A DNA stretch of 64,000 nucleotides from Longimicrobiales bacterium (GCA_951813395.1 OX638356.1:661340-725339), one strand, 5' to 3'. Numbered from the stretch's first letter, positions 9,851-20,350 are shown. Translations and numbers: made by a program. Notes: generated from the sequence alone by a model not told the origin.

Positions 9851-10924
9851 TCAGGGCCGGCCCGCCGCGACCAGGTCGAGCCCGTCCAGCAAGCGCTGCA
9901 TCCTGTCCCACGGCGCGACGGTCGCCCGGAGTCCGGATCCCCGCGCGGTGGTGCCCGCAAAGGGGCGAACGCGCACACCGCACGACTCCAGTTGCCGCGT
10001 TTCCGGTTCCAGCCTGTCATCCGGACGCAGGATGAACACGAAGTTGGCTGCCGAGGCCGGGACGCTGTAGCCCCGCTGGCGCAGGCAGTCGATCAATCGC
10101 TCTCGGTTCACCCTGGTCTCGGCGATGGTCTCGTCCAGCCACGGCGAGTCGCTTGAAACCGCCGCCGCCGCGGCTGTGCTCGTGACGCCGGAAACGACGA
10201 ATGGCCCCCGCGCCTTGTCGACTTCGAGGACGAGCGACTCGCTGCCCACCCCGTACCCGGCCCGCATGCCGGCGAGCCCGTACGCCTTCGACAGGGTCTT
10301 GACGCACAGTGTGCGCTCACCCTCCAGCGCCATCTCGAAGGGCGTCAGATCCTCACGAGCCCGGTGGTACTCGCCGTACGCCTCGTCGATGATCAGGACG
10401 CTCCCGACAGCTTCCGTGTGCTTGTGGACGGCCCGGATCCAATCGTCGGGGACGGCCTCCCCGGTCGGATTGCCCGGGTTCGCGATGTATGCGATGCACG
10501 GCTGCGAACCCGCGAAGCGGATGGGGTCTTCCAGCGCTCTTTCCCACTCGACCGGCACCGGTTCATGTCCGTTCATGCGTGCCAGCATTCCCGCCGCCGG
10601 CCAGCCCGGATCCATGAAGCGCATGCGCGTCGGCGCCACCGCCCGCATGAGCGCGTCCAGCACTCCGGTACCCCCCGCGCCCGTGGTCACGTTGCAGGGT
10701 GAGGTGCCGAATTTCGCCGCGACGGCTGCCGCGAGCTCGTCCGCGTAGCTGTCCGGGTACTCGGATGCAACCGCCGTGCCCGCGTCCGCCATGACGGCCA
10801 GTGCCGCCGGATGGGCTCCCCAGAGGTTGCGGTTGTCACCCAGGTCGGCCGCGATCGGTGACCGATCCGGAAGGTAGCGACCGAGGTCGTCGTAGTCGTC
10901 GCGCGGGTAGATGTCCGGTTTCAT
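9851..10924 (-). CDS. Class I/II PLP aminotransferase, histidinol-phosphate aminotransferase-like
   Basis: This 357-aa fold-type I aminotransferase has NPGNPTG, the DEAYGEY aspartate/tyrosine pair, and the PLP lysine in KTLSKAYGLAG near residue 210, followed by the phosphate-binding RAGYG. Length and motifs fit the HisC/CobD-like group. No other histidine biosynthesis gene is nearby, so the true substrate may be a different amino acid and I give no symbol. The start (ATG 10924, MKPDIYPRDDY) is where sequence resembling this family begins; the open frame continues upstream only as an antisense shadow of uvrA. It is divergent from uvrA with 123 bases between starts. Confidence 0.85.
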   Translation of the reverse strand: MKPDIYPRDDYDDLGRYLPDRSPIAADLGDNRNLWGAHPAALAVMADAGTAVASEYPDSYADELAAAVAAKFGTSPCNVTTGAGGTGVLDALMRAVAPTRMRFMDPGWPAAGMLARMNGHEPVPVEWERALEDPIRFAGSQPCIAYIANPGNPTGEAVPDDWIRAVHKHTEAVGSVLIIDEAYGEYHRAREDLTPFEMALEGERTLCVKTLSKAYGLAGMRAGYGVGSESLVLEVDKARGPFVVSGVTSTAAAAAVSSDSPWLDETIAETRVNRERLIDCLRQRGYSVPASAANFVFILRPDDRLEPETRQLESCGVRVRPFAGTTARGSGLRATVAPWDRMQRLLDGLDLVAAGRP

Positions 10925-11047
10925 CGTGTTTCTGCTGGTAGATTGAGGAAGACGGCATGTGCCTTGGTGCGGCGCGAGGCCGTTCCACGGTCGGGAAAAT
11001 CGTGTCCGAAGGCAACGGGTGGCCACTCGGGGGACTGTAGCGCGTTC

Positions 11048-14000
11048 ATGGATCGATCGATTCGGATCAGAGGTGCGCGGCAGCACAATCTGAAGAACCT
11101 CGACCTTGACCTGCCGCGCAACGCGCTCACCGTCATCACCGGGCCCTCGGGATCGGGAAAGTCCTCTCTGGCGCTGGACACCCTCTTTGCGGCGGGCCAG
11201 CGCCGCTACGTCGAGGCGTTGTCCAGCTATGCCAGGCAGTTTCTCGACCGGCTCGAGAAGCCCGATGTCGACCGGATCGACGGACTGTCGCCCGCCGTCG
11301 CGATCGAGCAGCGCAATCCGACGACCAGCAGCCGCTCCACGGTGGGCACCGCCACGGAGGTCTACGACTTTCTCCGGCTCCTCTTTGCGCGGGTGGGGCG
11401 TACGCATTGTCCCGCCTGCGGGGACGAAGTATGTCCGGACAGCGTCTCCGATGCCGTCGATCGCGTCACGTCCCTGCCCCCGGGCGACCGGTTCCTGGTT
11501 GCCTTTCCGCTGAGCAGGAGCGGTCGCGTATCCCACGAACTGGTTGTGGAGAACCTCCAGGCTCTCGGCTTCGTCCGCGTACTGGCCGATGGAGTGTTGG
11601 CCGAGCTCCGTGATCTGCCGACTGCATCGGCGGACCGGGACACCCCGGCAGCTGCAGCCGAGCCGGGACCCGGGCCGGGCGAGGCCGCCGTTGCCGATCT
11701 CGCGACGGCCCGGGAAGTCATGGTCGTTGTCGACAGGCTGAAGATTCCGCCCACGCCCGACCGGAACTGGACGGACCGGCTTGCGGACTCGATCGCCACG
11801 TGCTTCCGTGAAGGCGAGGGCGAAGCGGTCGTGGTTCCGGCGAACCGCGCGCACGAAGCGATCCGCTTCTCGGAGCGGTTCCGGTGTCCCCGGCACCCCG
11901 ACAAGGTCTTCCTGAAACCGTCGCCGCGCCTCTTCTCCTTCAACAATCCCTACGGCAGCTGCCCCACGTGCACCGGCTTCGGCGCGACCCTGGAATACGA
12001 CCCCGCGCTGGTGGTTCCCGACGAGGACCTTTCGCTCGACGACGGGGCGGTGGACCCGTGGGCGAAGCCCCGCTACAGGCGGGAACGCGCCCTGCTGCGC
12101 CGTTTCGCCGACGAATACGGCGTCTCGATCCACGCTCCGTGGAAGGAGCTGCCCGAGTCCTTCCGCGAGGCGGTGCTGTACGGCCAGGGGTCGTTTCGCG
12201 GGGTTCTGGACTTCCTCGGCTCCAGGGAGCGGAAGCGGTACAAGCAGTACATACGCATCTTCCTCCGCCAGTACCAGCGCCCTCGGCCATGCCGCGCCTG
12301 CGGCGGATCGCGTCTCAGGCCCGAGGCCGGGCATGTGGCCGTGGGCAAACTCGACATCGGGAAGGTCTCCGCCATGCCGATCGAGGCGCTTCCGGAATGG
12401 ATGGCGGGACTCGATCTGCGCCCGATGGAGGTCCGGATCGCGAGCACCATACTGCGGGAGCTGTCGGCGCGGTTGGGGTTTCTCGTGGATGTCGGCCTGG
12501 GATACCTCACGCTTGGCAGGCAGATGCGCACGGTCTCCGGAGGGGAAGCACAGCGGATCTCCCTTGCCAACTCCCTGGGTTCGCGCCTCGTTGACACGCT
12601 GTACGTCCTCGACGAGCCCTCGATCGGACTGCACCCGCAGGACATGGACGCCCTGATCGGACTGTTGCACCGGCTCCGTGACGGCGGCAATACGGTGGTC
12701 GTGGTCGAGCACAACGCGACCGCGATCCGCGCCGCGGACCACGTTGTCGAACTGGGTCCGGGTTCCGGGGACCTGGGCGGGGAGGTCGTTTTCGAAGGCC
12801 CGCCCGACGATCTGGCCCGAACGGAGACAAATACGGGCAGGTATCTGTCAAAGGTGTGCGCGCGAGCCGGCGGAGACGGCAAGGAAGGCCGCAGCGGGCC
12901 GCGCGGATGGAGTGGGAGTCGCCGCCGGCCGGTGGATGGCGCCCGCATCCGGCTGGAGGGAGCGAGGCTGCACAACCTGCGCGGAGCCGAAGCGGAGTTC
13001 CCGGTCGGGGCGATGACCGTCGTGACGGGCGTGTCCGGGTCGGGCAAGTCGACCCTCGTGCACGACATTCTCTACCGTGCGCTGGAGCGTGAACTTCGGG
13101 GAGGCCGCACGTCGGCAAAGGAGCACCTTGGCGAGGTGATCGGCGCCTACGGCTCCCTGACCGGTACCGAACACGTCGACGACGTGATTCTGATCGACCA
13201 GAGCCCCATCGGACGCACGCCCCGCTCGAATCCGGTCACCTACATCCGGGCCTGGGCGGACATCCGCCGCATCTTCGCCCGCCAGCGCGCGGCCGCCACG
13301 GCCGGTCTGGACGCGCGCAGCTTCTCGTTCAACGTCAGGGGCGGCCGCTGCGAGGAGTGCAGAGGCGCCGGATACGTGCGCGTGGAGATGGTCTTCATGG
13401 CGGACATCCACGTGCCGTGCGAGGTGTGCGGCGGAAAACGCTACCGGCCCGAGGTGCTCGAAGTCAGAGTGCGCGGGCTCAACGTCACCGATGTGCTCGA
13501 TCTGACCGTCGATCGCGCCATACGCTTCTTCCTCCGCGAGCCACGGCTGGGTCAGGCGCTGTGGCATCTGCAGCAGGTCGGACTCGGCTACCTCCGTCTG
13601 GGCCAGCCGGCCACGACTCTGTCGGGCGGCGAGGCACAGCGGCTGAAGATCGCGCGTGAACTGATCGGGGCGGCGGCCCGCAAGGGCACCCGCAAGGCGT
13701 ACATCCTGGACGAGCCGACGACCGGTCTTTCGGGAGAGGACGTGGAACTGCTGAACGACGTGCTCCGCAGGCTGGTCAAGGCGGGCCACACCCTGGTGGT
13801 GGTCGAACACGATCTGGATGTCGTCAGGGCGGCCGACTGGGTGGTCGACATGGGCCCCGGAGCCGGTGCGCGCGGCGGAGAGGTCGTCGCCATGGGGCGG
13901 CCCGAGGACGTGGCCTCGGTGCCCGAGAGCGTGACGGGCCGGTTTCTCGGAGAGGCGCTGGGGTGGGGAGAGCGACGGTCCGGTCCGGGGCGGCCGCACC

Positions 14001-14050
14001 CGCGCGACCATCGGGGTTCGGATTCCGGCGCGCCTGCGGGAGCCGCGTGA
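11048..14050 (+). CDS. uvrA: Excinuclease ABC subunit A
   Basis: This 1000-aa protein is the damage-recognition ATPase of nucleotide excision repair. It holds two ABC modules: Walker A GPSGSGKSS at 32-40 and GVSGSGKST around 661-669, with signatures TVSGGEAQR and TLSGGEAQR and Walker B LYVLDEPSIG and YILDEPTTG. Zinc-binding cysteine pairs are visible as CPACG, CPTC/CRACGG, and the large CEEC...CEVCGG finger in the second half. The C-terminus has an extra basic, proline-rich tail of about 25 residues. The start MDRSIRIRGARQHNL matches the usual UvrA N-terminus. Confidence 0.97.
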   Translation: MDRSIRIRGARQHNLKNLDLDLPRNALTVITGPSGSGKSSLALDTLFAAGQRRYVEALSSYARQFLDRLEKPDVDRIDGLSPAVAIEQRNPTTSSRSTVGTATEVYDFLRLLFARVGRTHCPACGDEVCPDSVSDAVDRVTSLPPGDRFLVAFPLSRSGRVSHELVVENLQALGFVRVLADGVLAELRDLPTASADRDTPAAAAEPGPGPGEAAVADLATAREVMVVVDRLKIPPTPDRNWTDRLADSIATCFREGEGEAVVVPANRAHEAIRFSERFRCPRHPDKVFLKPSPRLFSFNNPYGSCPTCTGFGATLEYDPALVVPDEDLSLDDGAVDPWAKPRYRRERALLRRFADEYGVSIHAPWKELPESFREAVLYGQGSFRGVLDFLGSRERKRYKQYIRIFLRQYQRPRPCRACGGSRLRPEAGHVAVGKLDIGKVSAMPIEALPEWMAGLDLRPMEVRIASTILRELSARLGFLVDVGLGYLTLGRQMRTVSGGEAQRISLANSLGSRLVDTLYVLDEPSIGLHPQDMDALIGLLHRLRDGGNTVVVVEHNATAIRAADHVVELGPGSGDLGGEVVFEGPPDDLARTETNTGRYLSKVCARAGGDGKEGRSGPRGWSGSRRRPVDGARIRLEGARLHNLRGAEAEFPVGAMTVVTGVSGSGKSTLVHDILYRALERELRGGRTSAKEHLGEVIGAYGSLTGTEHVDDVILIDQSPIGRTPRSNPVTYIRAWADIRRIFARQRAAATAGLDARSFSFNVRGGRCEECRGAGYVRVEMVFMADIHVPCEVCGGKRYRPEVLEVRVRGLNVTDVLDLTVDRAIRFFLREPRLGQALWHLQQVGLGYLRLGQPATTLSGGEAQRLKIARELIGAAARKGTRKAYILDEPTTGLSGEDVELLNDVLRRLVKAGHTLVVVEHDLDVVRAADWVVDMGPGAGARGGEVVAMGRPEDVASVPESVTGRFLGEALGWGERRSGPGRPHPRDHRGSDSGAPAGAA

Positions 14051-15075
14051 CCTCGTCCCGGCCGCGCCACGCACCCCTCGTCACGGTCGTCCTCCCGGTC
14101 AGAGACGGCGCCGCCACGCTGGGAGCCGCGTTGCGGTCGCTCGGCGCGCAGACGTTCTCCGACTTCGAGATCATCGTGGTCGACGACGGATCCGGTGACG
14201 ACACGGCGCGTGTCGCGCGGCGGTGGGAGCGGCGCGACAGCCGCTTCCGCCTGGTTCGCACCCCGCCCGGAGGCATCGTGTCGGCGCTTCGCCGCGGCCT
14301 CTCCGAGGCGCACGGGACGCTGGTCGCGCGGATGGACGCGGACGACGTATGCCACCCCGCGCGGCTCGCCACCCAGGTCGACCTCCTGCAGCGCCGCCCC
14401 GACCTCGCAGGCTGCGGCACCGGCGTCCGCTACGTCCCGGCTTCCAGCGTCACCGCGCGGGCGGCCGAATACGCGTCCTGGCTCAACTCCATGACCACGT
14501 GGGAGACGGTCGCGGCGAACATCTTCGTCGAATGTCCCCTCGCGCACCCCACCATCATGTTCAGGGCCGCGGCGCTCTCCGCCGTGGGCGGCTACCGTGA
14601 CCGCGGCTGGCCCGAAGACTACGACCTGGTGCTGCGCCTTTGGCGGCGCGGCCACCGCTTCGTGTCCGCCCCGCGCGTGCTCCTCGACTGGAACAACCGC
14701 GGAGACCGCCTGAGCCGCACGCACCCTTCCTACTCGCTGGACGCGTTTCGCGCGTGCCGGGTGCATCACCTGCGCCGCACCCTGCTCGCCGGCAGGTCGG
14801 GTGTCGTGATCTGGGGAGCGGGTCCCACGGGCAAGAAGCTTGCGCTGGAGTGCCGTCGCCAGGGGATCCGGGTGCGCGCGTTCATCGAGGTCGACCCACG
14901 CAAGATCGGCCAGGTGATTCACGGCGCGCCGGTGCGCGAAGCGGCGGCCGCCAACGGGTTCCGGGACGCACTGCATCTGGGAGCCGTCGCGAGGTCCGCG
15001 GGCCGCGAGACGGTGCGGGCGGCGGCGGTGGGGGAGGGGCTCGCAGACGGCGAGGACTTCGTGGCGATGGCGTGA
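14047..15075 (+). CDS. GT2 glycosyltransferase with C-terminal PglD-N-like Rossmann segment
   Basis: This 342-aa protein has an N-terminal GT-A domain: VTVVLPVRDGAATLGAAL, VVDDGSGDDTA, the metal-binding DADD of ARMDADDVCHP, and the acceptor-side WPEDYDLVLRL. After about residue 250 comes a second segment, VVIWGAGPTGKKLALEC, then IEVDPRKIGQ and HGAPV. This resembles the nucleotide-binding N-terminal part of PglD-like sugar acetyltransferases. It is likely cytoplasmic and transfers a sugar to an envelope or exported glycan. The GTG start at 14047 overlaps the uvrA stop (GTGA); longer starts would run into uvrA. The acceptor is unknown. Confidence 0.82.
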   Translation: MTSSRPRHAPLVTVVLPVRDGAATLGAALRSLGAQTFSDFEIIVVDDGSGDDTARVARRWERRDSRFRLVRTPPGGIVSALRRGLSEAHGTLVARMDADDVCHPARLATQVDLLQRRPDLAGCGTGVRYVPASSVTARAAEYASWLNSMTTWETVAANIFVECPLAHPTIMFRAAALSAVGGYRDRGWPEDYDLVLRLWRRGHRFVSAPRVLLDWNNRGDRLSRTHPSYSLDAFRACRVHHLRRTLLAGRSGVVIWGAGPTGKKLALECRRQGIRVRAFIEVDPRKIGQVIHGAPVREAAAANGFRDALHLGAVARSAGRETVRAAAVGEGLADGEDFVAMA

Positions 15076-15177
15076 GGAGGACCCGCGTCGGGGCCAGGCG
15101 CGGACGCGTCCACGCGGTGCTCGAAGGGGCGCTGGAAGAGGCGTGCGAACCAGCCCGGATTAACCGCTCCCTACAGC

Positions 15178-15206
15178 TTGAAAAGCCTTTGTGAATCAGC
15201 TATTTT
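15178..15206 (+). promoter_or_regulatory. Sigma-70-type promoter for gyrA
   Basis: TTGAAA (15178-15183) and TATTTT (15201-15206) are separated by exactly 17 bases in an AT-rich island of a GC-rich gap, 73 bases before the gyrA ATG. They match five and four of six consensus bases. The same segment is an inverted repeat, CTTGAAAA (15177-15184) with TTTTCAAG (15203-15210). A local regulator, or supercoiling-sensitive opening as known for gyrase promoters, could therefore act here (inference). Confidence 0.6.
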
Positions 15207-15278
15207 CAAGGGCTGTCCGGGGCTCGTTTTTGAAGCCTTCGGCCCAGCGCATCCAACCCTTCAGCGCCCGCAGGACGC

Positions 15279-17804
15279 ATGGCCGAAAACGAGCACGATA
15301 CCGCAGGCGAACGGGTCCTCGAACGAATCCTCGAACAGGAGATGCGCGAGTCGTTCATCGACTATTCGATGAGCGTCAACGTGCAGCGCGCGCTTCCCGA
15401 CGTGCGGGACGGGCTGAAGCCGGTTCACAGGCGCATCCTCTACGCGATGTCCGAACTGGGCCTGTCGCCGGGACGGGCGTACAAGAAGTGCGCGACGGTC
15501 GTCGGCGAGGTGCTCGGCAAGTACCATCCGCACGGCGACTCCGCGGTCTACGACGCGCTTGTCCGCATGGTCCAGGATTTCTCGCTGCGGTATCCGCTCG
15601 TGGACGGCCAGGGGAACTTCGGCTCCATCGACGGGGACTCGGCCGCGGCCTATCGCTACACGGAAGCCCGTCTCCAGCGGCTCTCCATCGAACTGCTGGC
15701 GGACATCGACAAGGACACGGTCCGCTTCGACGAGAATTTCGACGGTCGCCTCAAGGAACCGTCGGTCCTGCCGTCGAAGGCGCCCAACCTCCTGATCAAC
15801 GGAGCGTCGGGGATCGCCGTGGGAATGGCGACGAATATTCCCCCGCACAACCTGCGCGAGGTCGTCGCCGGCCTGCTGGCGCTCATCGACGACCCGTCGC
15901 TTCCGCAGGACCGGCTGGAAGAGATCGTCCGGGGCCCCGACTTCCCCACCGCCGGCCTGATCTGCGGCACCGAGGGCATCCTGGAGGCGTATCGAACGGG
16001 ACGGGGCCGGGTCGTCATCCGGGCCAGGGCGGACATCGAGGAGGCCGACGACGGGCCGGCCCGGATCATCGTCACCGAGATCCCGTTCATGGTGAACAAG
16101 GCGCGCCTGATCGAACAGATCGCGACGCTGGTGCGCGAGAAGAAGCTCACCGCCATCCGCGACCTCCGGGACGAGTCCGACCGCGACGGCCTCCGCGTCG
16201 TCATCGAACTGAAGCGGGACGCGGTGCCTCAGGTCGTCCTCAACCGCCTGTACAAGCACACGCCGATGCAGTCCACCTTCGGCGTGATCTTCCTCGCGCT
16301 GGTCGACGGCGTGCCCAGGGTCATGCCGCTGCGCGACATGCTCGGGCACTTCATCGAGCACCGCCACAACGTCGTGGTGAGGCGGAGCCGATTCGACCTG
16401 GCCGCGGCCAGGGACCGCGAGCACATCCTCGAGGGGCTGAGACTCGCGGTCGACAACATCGACGAGGTCGTGAGGATCATCCGCGCTTCGCGCGATGCGG
16501 CGGAAGCAGCGGTGGGGCTGCGCCGGGCGTCGAAGTCGTGGCGCAAGCTGGTGCTGCCGGGTGAGCCGGTCGAGGATCTGCCCGAGTCGGCCGACGACGA
16601 GTCCTACGAGCTTTCGGAGCGGCAGGCGCGGGCCATCCTGGACATGCGGCTGGCTCGTCTGACCGGGCTCGAGATGGAGAAGCTGGACCACGAGTTGCTG
16701 GGTGTTCGGACGCGGATCGCGGAACTGGAACGCATCCTGGGGGACCGCGGGATCCGGATGGGAATCATCAAGGACGAGCTAAGGGAGATCGCCGCGCGCT
16801 ACGGCGACGACCGGCGTTCGGAGATCCGGGGCAGCGTGTCCTCCTTCGACGTGGAGGACCTGATCGCGGACGAGGAAGTCGTGATCACCATGTCCCGCCA
16901 GGGGTACGTGAAACGCATCCCCATCGACACCTACCGCGCACAGCGGCGCGGCGGACGCGGCCTCCGCGGGATGAATACCAAGGCTGAGGACTGGGTCGAG
17001 CACCTCTTCGTGGCGTCGACGCACGACTACCTGATGGCGTTCACCGACCAGGGCCGGTGCCACTGGGTGAAGGTATGGGGGATTCCTCACGGAGGCCGCT
17101 ACGCGAAGGGCAAGCCGATCGTCAACTTCCTGCACCTGGCCCGGGGCGAGAAGGTGGCGTCGGTGCTGCCCGTGCGAGAATTCAGCGGCGACCGGTTCCT
17201 GCTCTTCTGCACCAAGAACGGGGTGGTCAAGAAGACGCCGCTGTCGGCGTACGGCCATGTGCGCGCGGTGGGGATCTACGCGATCAAGTTCCGCGAGGGC
17301 GACGAGCTCATCGACGTTCGCATCACCGACGGCGCCAACGAAGTGGTCCTGGCGACCCGGCTGGGCAAGGCCATCCGCTTCCACGAATCGGACGTGCGGT
17401 CGATGGGGCGCAACACGGAAGGCGTGATGGGGATACGGCTGGGCAAGGACGACGAGGTCGTGGGGATGGTCGTGGTGCGCCGGCCGGACGAGACGCTGCT
17501 CACCGCGACCGAGCGCGGGATGGGCAAGCGGAGCGAGATCCGGAACTATCGGTTCCAGGCCCGGGGCGGGCTGGGCGTGATCAACCTGAAGCTGTCGGCG
17601 AACTCCGGTCCGGTGGTCGCGGTCAGGGCCGTTACGGACGACGACCAACTCATGGTGATCACCCGCAACGGGGTGGTGAACCGGCAGCCCGTGTCGGACA
17701 TGCGCGTGATCGGGCGCGCGACCCAGGGGGTGCGGCTGGTCAACCTGGACAAGGGCGATTCGGTGGTCGATGTCGCCCGGGTCGTGGGCGATGACGAGGA
17801 CTGA
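15279..17804 (+). CDS. gyrA: DNA gyrase subunit A
   Basis: This 841-aa type IIA topoisomerase subunit breaks and rejoins DNA; with GyrB it introduces negative supercoils. The catalytic tyrosine is Y127 in [10 protein letters not shown]. The quinolone-determining segment [15 protein letters not shown] carries serine (residue 88) and aspartate (residue 92), the wild-type, drug-sensitive combination. A coiled coil follows, then the C-terminal beta-pinwheel with the GyrA box QRRGGRGL near residue 554. That box marks gyrase rather than topoisomerase IV, with R in place of the usual K. The ATG at 15279 fits the [18 protein letters not shown] start. No gyrB is in the window. Confidence 0.97.
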   Translation: MAENEHDTAGERVLERILEQEMRESFIDYSMSVNVQRALPDVRDGLKPVHRRILYAMSELGLSPGRAYKKCATVVGEVLGKYHPHGDSAVYDALVRMVQDFSLRYPLVDGQGNFGSIDGDSAAAYRYTEARLQRLSIELLADIDKDTVRFDENFDGRLKEPSVLPSKAPNLLINGASGIAVGMATNIPPHNLREVVAGLLALIDDPSLPQDRLEEIVRGPDFPTAGLICGTEGILEAYRTGRGRVVIRARADIEEADDGPARIIVTEIPFMVNKARLIEQIATLVREKKLTAIRDLRDESDRDGLRVVIELKRDAVPQVVLNRLYKHTPMQSTFGVIFLALVDGVPRVMPLRDMLGHFIEHRHNVVVRRSRFDLAAARDREHILEGLRLAVDNIDEVVRIIRASRDAAEAAVGLRRASKSWRKLVLPGEPVEDLPESADDESYELSERQARAILDMRLARLTGLEMEKLDHELLGVRTRIAELERILGDRGIRMGIIKDELREIAARYGDDRRSEIRGSVSSFDVEDLIADEEVVITMSRQGYVKRIPIDTYRAQRRGGRGLRGMNTKAEDWVEHLFVASTHDYLMAFTDQGRCHWVKVWGIPHGGRYAKGKPIVNFLHLARGEKVASVLPVREFSGDRFLLFCTKNGVVKKTPLSAYGHVRAVGIYAIKFREGDELIDVRITDGANEVVLATRLGKAIRFHESDVRSMGRNTEGVMGIRLGKDDEVVGMVVVRRPDETLLTATERGMGKRSEIRNYRFQARGGLGVINLKLSANSGPVVAVRAVTDDDQLMVITRNGVVNRQPVSDMRVIGRATQGVRLVNLDKGDSVVDVARVVGDDED

Positions 17805-18846
17805 GGCGTCTCCAGTGCGAGACGCGGCCGCCGGCGCCGGGGCGGGGACGGGGGCGGCTGGAGATGACGCCACCGCCGGCCTCGTCTCGCTGACCGAGAT
17901 CCAGGCCGCGGCCGCGCGCATTCTCGGCACCGTGGTCCGCACGCCGCTGATTCCGGACGCGGACCTGTCGCGCGCGGCAGGCGCCGAGGTTCGCCTCAAG
18001 TGCGAGTCACTGCAGAAGGCCGGCGCCTTCAAGGCGAGGGGGGCCTGCAATTTCCTCGCGCAACTTCCCGAAGAAGAGCTGGCCCGCGGCGTCATCACCT
18101 ACTCCTCGGGGAACCACGCCCAGGCGGTGGCTTTTGCCGCCGGACTCAGGGGTGTGCACGCCGTGGTGGTCATGCCCACGACGGCGCCGGGGGTGAAGAG
18201 CGACGGGGCCCGCAATCTCGGTGCGCGCGTCGAGTTCGCGGGGACGACGTCCGAGCACCGGCGGGTGCGCGCCGAGGAGATCGCGGCCGAAGAGGGCCTG
18301 GTGATGGTCCCGCCCTTCGATCACCCGTGGATCATCGCGGGGCAGGGAACCGTGGCGCTGGAAGTCTGTGAAGACTGGCCCGAGGTCGATACGCTGCTGG
18401 TGCCGATCGGAGGCGGAGGACAGATGGCGGGCTGCGCGGCTGCGCTTCGGCGCCTGAACCCGGCTGCCGCCGTGATCGGCGTCGAGCCCGCGGGAGCGCC
18501 CACCATGCGGCGGGCGCTCGATGCGGGGGCCCCGTCCACGCTGGAACGCATCGACACGATCGCCGACGGTCTGGCGCCCACCCGCGCCGGCGACCTCACC
18601 TTCGCCCACGCGGCCGCGTTCCTGGACGACGTCGTGCTCGTCGAGGACGACGACATCCGGCGCGCCGCCGCCCACCTCATCACGCGGCGCAAGCTCGTGG
18701 TGGAGTACTCGGGCGCGGCCACCGTCGCCGCGCTCCTGTCCGGCCGCGTCGATGCGACCGGGCGCAGGGTCTGCGCGGTCCTCTCCGGGGGCAATCTGGA
18801 CACGTCCCTGCTGGGCGAAATCCTGGACGTGGATCCCGCTGCGTAG
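17791..18846 (+). CDS. Threonine/serine dehydratase-like PLP enzyme (fold type II)
   Basis: This protein of about 351 aa belongs to the TdcB/serine racemase group. The PLP lysine is in [14 protein letters not shown], the substrate loop is [13 protein letters not shown], and the phosphate-binding glycine loop is [10 protein letters not shown]. No C-terminal ACT domain is present, so it is the unregulated catabolic or racemase-like type rather than IlvA. The first ~30 residues are Ala/Gly rich and atypical. The start is either ATG 17791, overlapping gyrA by 14 bases, or GTG 17815. Expected products are 2-oxobutyrate or pyruvate plus ammonia. Confidence 0.85.
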   Translation: MTRTEASPVRDAAAGAGAGTGAAGDDATAGLVSLTEIQAAAARILGTVVRTPLIPDADLSRAAGAEVRLKCESLQKAGAFKARGACNFLAQLPEEELARGVITYSSGNHAQAVAFAAGLRGVHAVVVMPTTAPGVKSDGARNLGARVEFAGTTSEHRRVRAEEIAAEEGLVMVPPFDHPWIIAGQGTVALEVCEDWPEVDTLLVPIGGGGQMAGCAAALRRLNPAAAVIGVEPAGAPTMRRALDAGAPSTLERIDTIADGLAPTRAGDLTFAHAAAFLDDVVLVEDDDIRRAAAHLITRRKLVVEYSGAATVAALLSGRVDATGRRVCAVLSGGNLDTSLLGEILDVDPAA

Positions 18847-18860
18847 CCCTGCACGGCCCC

Positions 18861-19559
18861 GTGCTCATCCTCTTCGACATCGACGGCACCCTCACGACAG
18901 GCGGCCCCGCGCGGTCGGCGTTCCGGCTTGCACTCGAAGAGGTGTACGGAACGGCGGGACCGATCGCCAATCATGATTTTTCGGGCAAGACGGATCCCCT
19001 CATCATGCGGGAGCTTCTGACCGCGGCCGGGCACGACACACGGCAGATCGAGACCGGGCTGCCGCGTTTCTGGGCGCGCTACGTGACCGGGCTGGAGGCG
19101 CGGATCGACGGCGACCCCGTGACCGTGCTGCCCGGAGTCCACGAGCTGATCGCAGCGCTCACCGCGCGAGAGGACGCTTACCTTGCCCTTGTGACCGGCA
19201 ACGTCGAGGATGGCGCCAGGCTGAAGCTCCGATCGGCGGGGCTGTGGCGCCACTTTCCGGTGGGGGCATTCGGCTCGGACCACGAGCTGCGCAACGAACT
19301 GCCGCCGGTTGCGATCGAGCGGGCGTCGGCACACTGGGGCCGCGCGTTCCGGGGAAGCGACGCCGTGGTCCTGGGCGACACGCCCCGCGACGTGGAGTGC
19401 GGCAAGGCGGTCGGCGCAGCCACCGTGGCGGTCGCGACGGGCCACGTTTCCGCCGCCCGGCTGCGGGGCACCGGCGCCGACCGCGTTCTTGAGGATCTCT
19501 CCGACACCGGCGCTGTCGTCGAAGCCCTGCTCGGCGGGAATACCGAGCCGGAATACTAA
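18861..19559 (+). CDS. HAD-superfamily phosphatase, phosphoglycolate phosphatase-like
   Basis: This 232-aa protein shows HAD motif I in LILFDIDGTLTTGG at the very start, motif II threonine in LVTGN, and motif III/IV in VLGDTPRDVECG. The helical cap between motifs I and II is the small C1 type of the Gph/beta-phosphoglucomutase group. The likely role is dephosphorylation of a small metabolite. The start is GTG at 18861, 14 bases after the dehydratase stop, so the two are probably co-transcribed. The exact substrate is unknown. Confidence 0.85.
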   Translation: MLILFDIDGTLTTGGPARSAFRLALEEVYGTAGPIANHDFSGKTDPLIMRELLTAAGHDTRQIETGLPRFWARYVTGLEARIDGDPVTVLPGVHELIAALTAREDAYLALVTGNVEDGARLKLRSAGLWRHFPVGAFGSDHELRNELPPVAIERASAHWGRAFRGSDAVVLGDTPRDVECGKAVGAATVAVATGHVSAARLRGTGADRVLEDLSDTGAVVEALLGGNTEPEY

Positions 19560-19577
19560 ACAGAAATGTTAAGTATT
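19552..19577. repeat. Imperfect inverted repeat at the HAD gene end
   Basis: AATACT (19552-19557) and AGTATT (19572-19577) form an inverted repeat, extended inward by AAC/GTT after one mismatch. It overlaps the HAD stop codon and is strikingly AT-rich for this region. It could be a weak terminator hairpin or an operator for the disulfide cassette that starts at 19675. No T-run proves termination. Confidence 0.35.
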
Positions 19578-19674
19578 GTTCCGGCACCGCCGACTGCCCA
19601 TCTTGCTATGGTCCCGCCCGTGCATTGGAAGCAGGCGGGGGACCGTGGGCTATCATGATTCGGAGAACAATGAC

Positions 19675-20349
19675 ATGAAAAATTTCTACATCATCATCGG
19701 GATCGTGGCGGTCGGCGGGATTGCGACGATTGCCCTGGTGCTCCGGGGCGGCGGCGCCGCAGTGACCGAGCCCGTCGACCTGGGCGAACTCGCGGACGCG
19801 GAGTTGCTGGGGCTGGCACAGGGTATGGTCCAGGGCGACCCGGACGCGCCGGTCACGATCATGGAGTTCGGCAACTACCAGTGCAACTCCTGCCGGCAGT
19901 TCGCGCTGATGATCAAGCCGCAGGTGGACATGGCCTACATCGAGACCGGCCAGGCCAAGTTCGTGTACTACGACTATCCGAATCCCGGCTTCCCGCACTC
20001 GTTCCTGGCTGCGCGGGCCGCCCGTTGCGCCGGCGACCAGGAACGCTACTTCGACTATCACGACGCGGTGTACCGTACGTTCGACGACTGGGCCATGCGC
20101 AGCAGCGTCGCCGGCCACTTCGAGGACCTGGCCGGCGAAATCGGTCTCGACACCGACGCTTTCGAGGAATGCCTGCACAGCGACCGGTTTGCGGATGTCG
20201 TAACCGCCAACCTCACACTGGGTCAGCGGCTTGGCGTGCCTGGCACGCCGGGGATCTTCGTCCACCACGGCACGGGCTCCGCCCAGCGGCTGGGCGGCTT
20301 CCAGTTCATCGACATTCAGCAGGCCATGGAAGCCGGCCCGGGGAATTGA
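19675..20349 (+). CDS. Membrane-anchored DsbA-like thiol oxidoreductase
   Basis: This 224-aa protein has an N-terminal signal-anchor (about residues 4-24) and a thioredoxin-fold DsbA domain outside the membrane. The active site is CNSC at residues 70-73 (EFGNYQCNSCRQFA). The GTPGIFVHHG stretch supplies the cis-proline. It should oxidise or shuffle disulfides of exported proteins. The ATG at 19675 has GGAGA eight bases upstream. The gene ends one base before the VKOR start, and VKOR would be its electron acceptor. DsbA-VKOR pairing is established knowledge in bacteria lacking DsbB. Confidence 0.9.
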   Translation: MKNFYIIIGIVAVGGIATIALVLRGGGAAVTEPVDLGELADAELLGLAQGMVQGDPDAPVTIMEFGNYQCNSCRQFALMIKPQVDMAYIETGQAKFVYYDYPNPGFPHSFLAARAARCAGDQERYFDYHDAVYRTFDDWAMRSSVAGHFEDLAGEIGLDTDAFEECLHSDRFADVVTANLTLGQRLGVPGTPGIFVHHGTGSAQRLGGFQFIDIQQAMEAGPGN

Positions 20350-20350
20350 T

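Noticed and set aside
10925-12742. N-terminal extension of the HisC-like aminotransferase across uvrA
   Set aside because: The extension is antisense to the first UvrA ABC module; family similarity begins only at the ATG at 10924.
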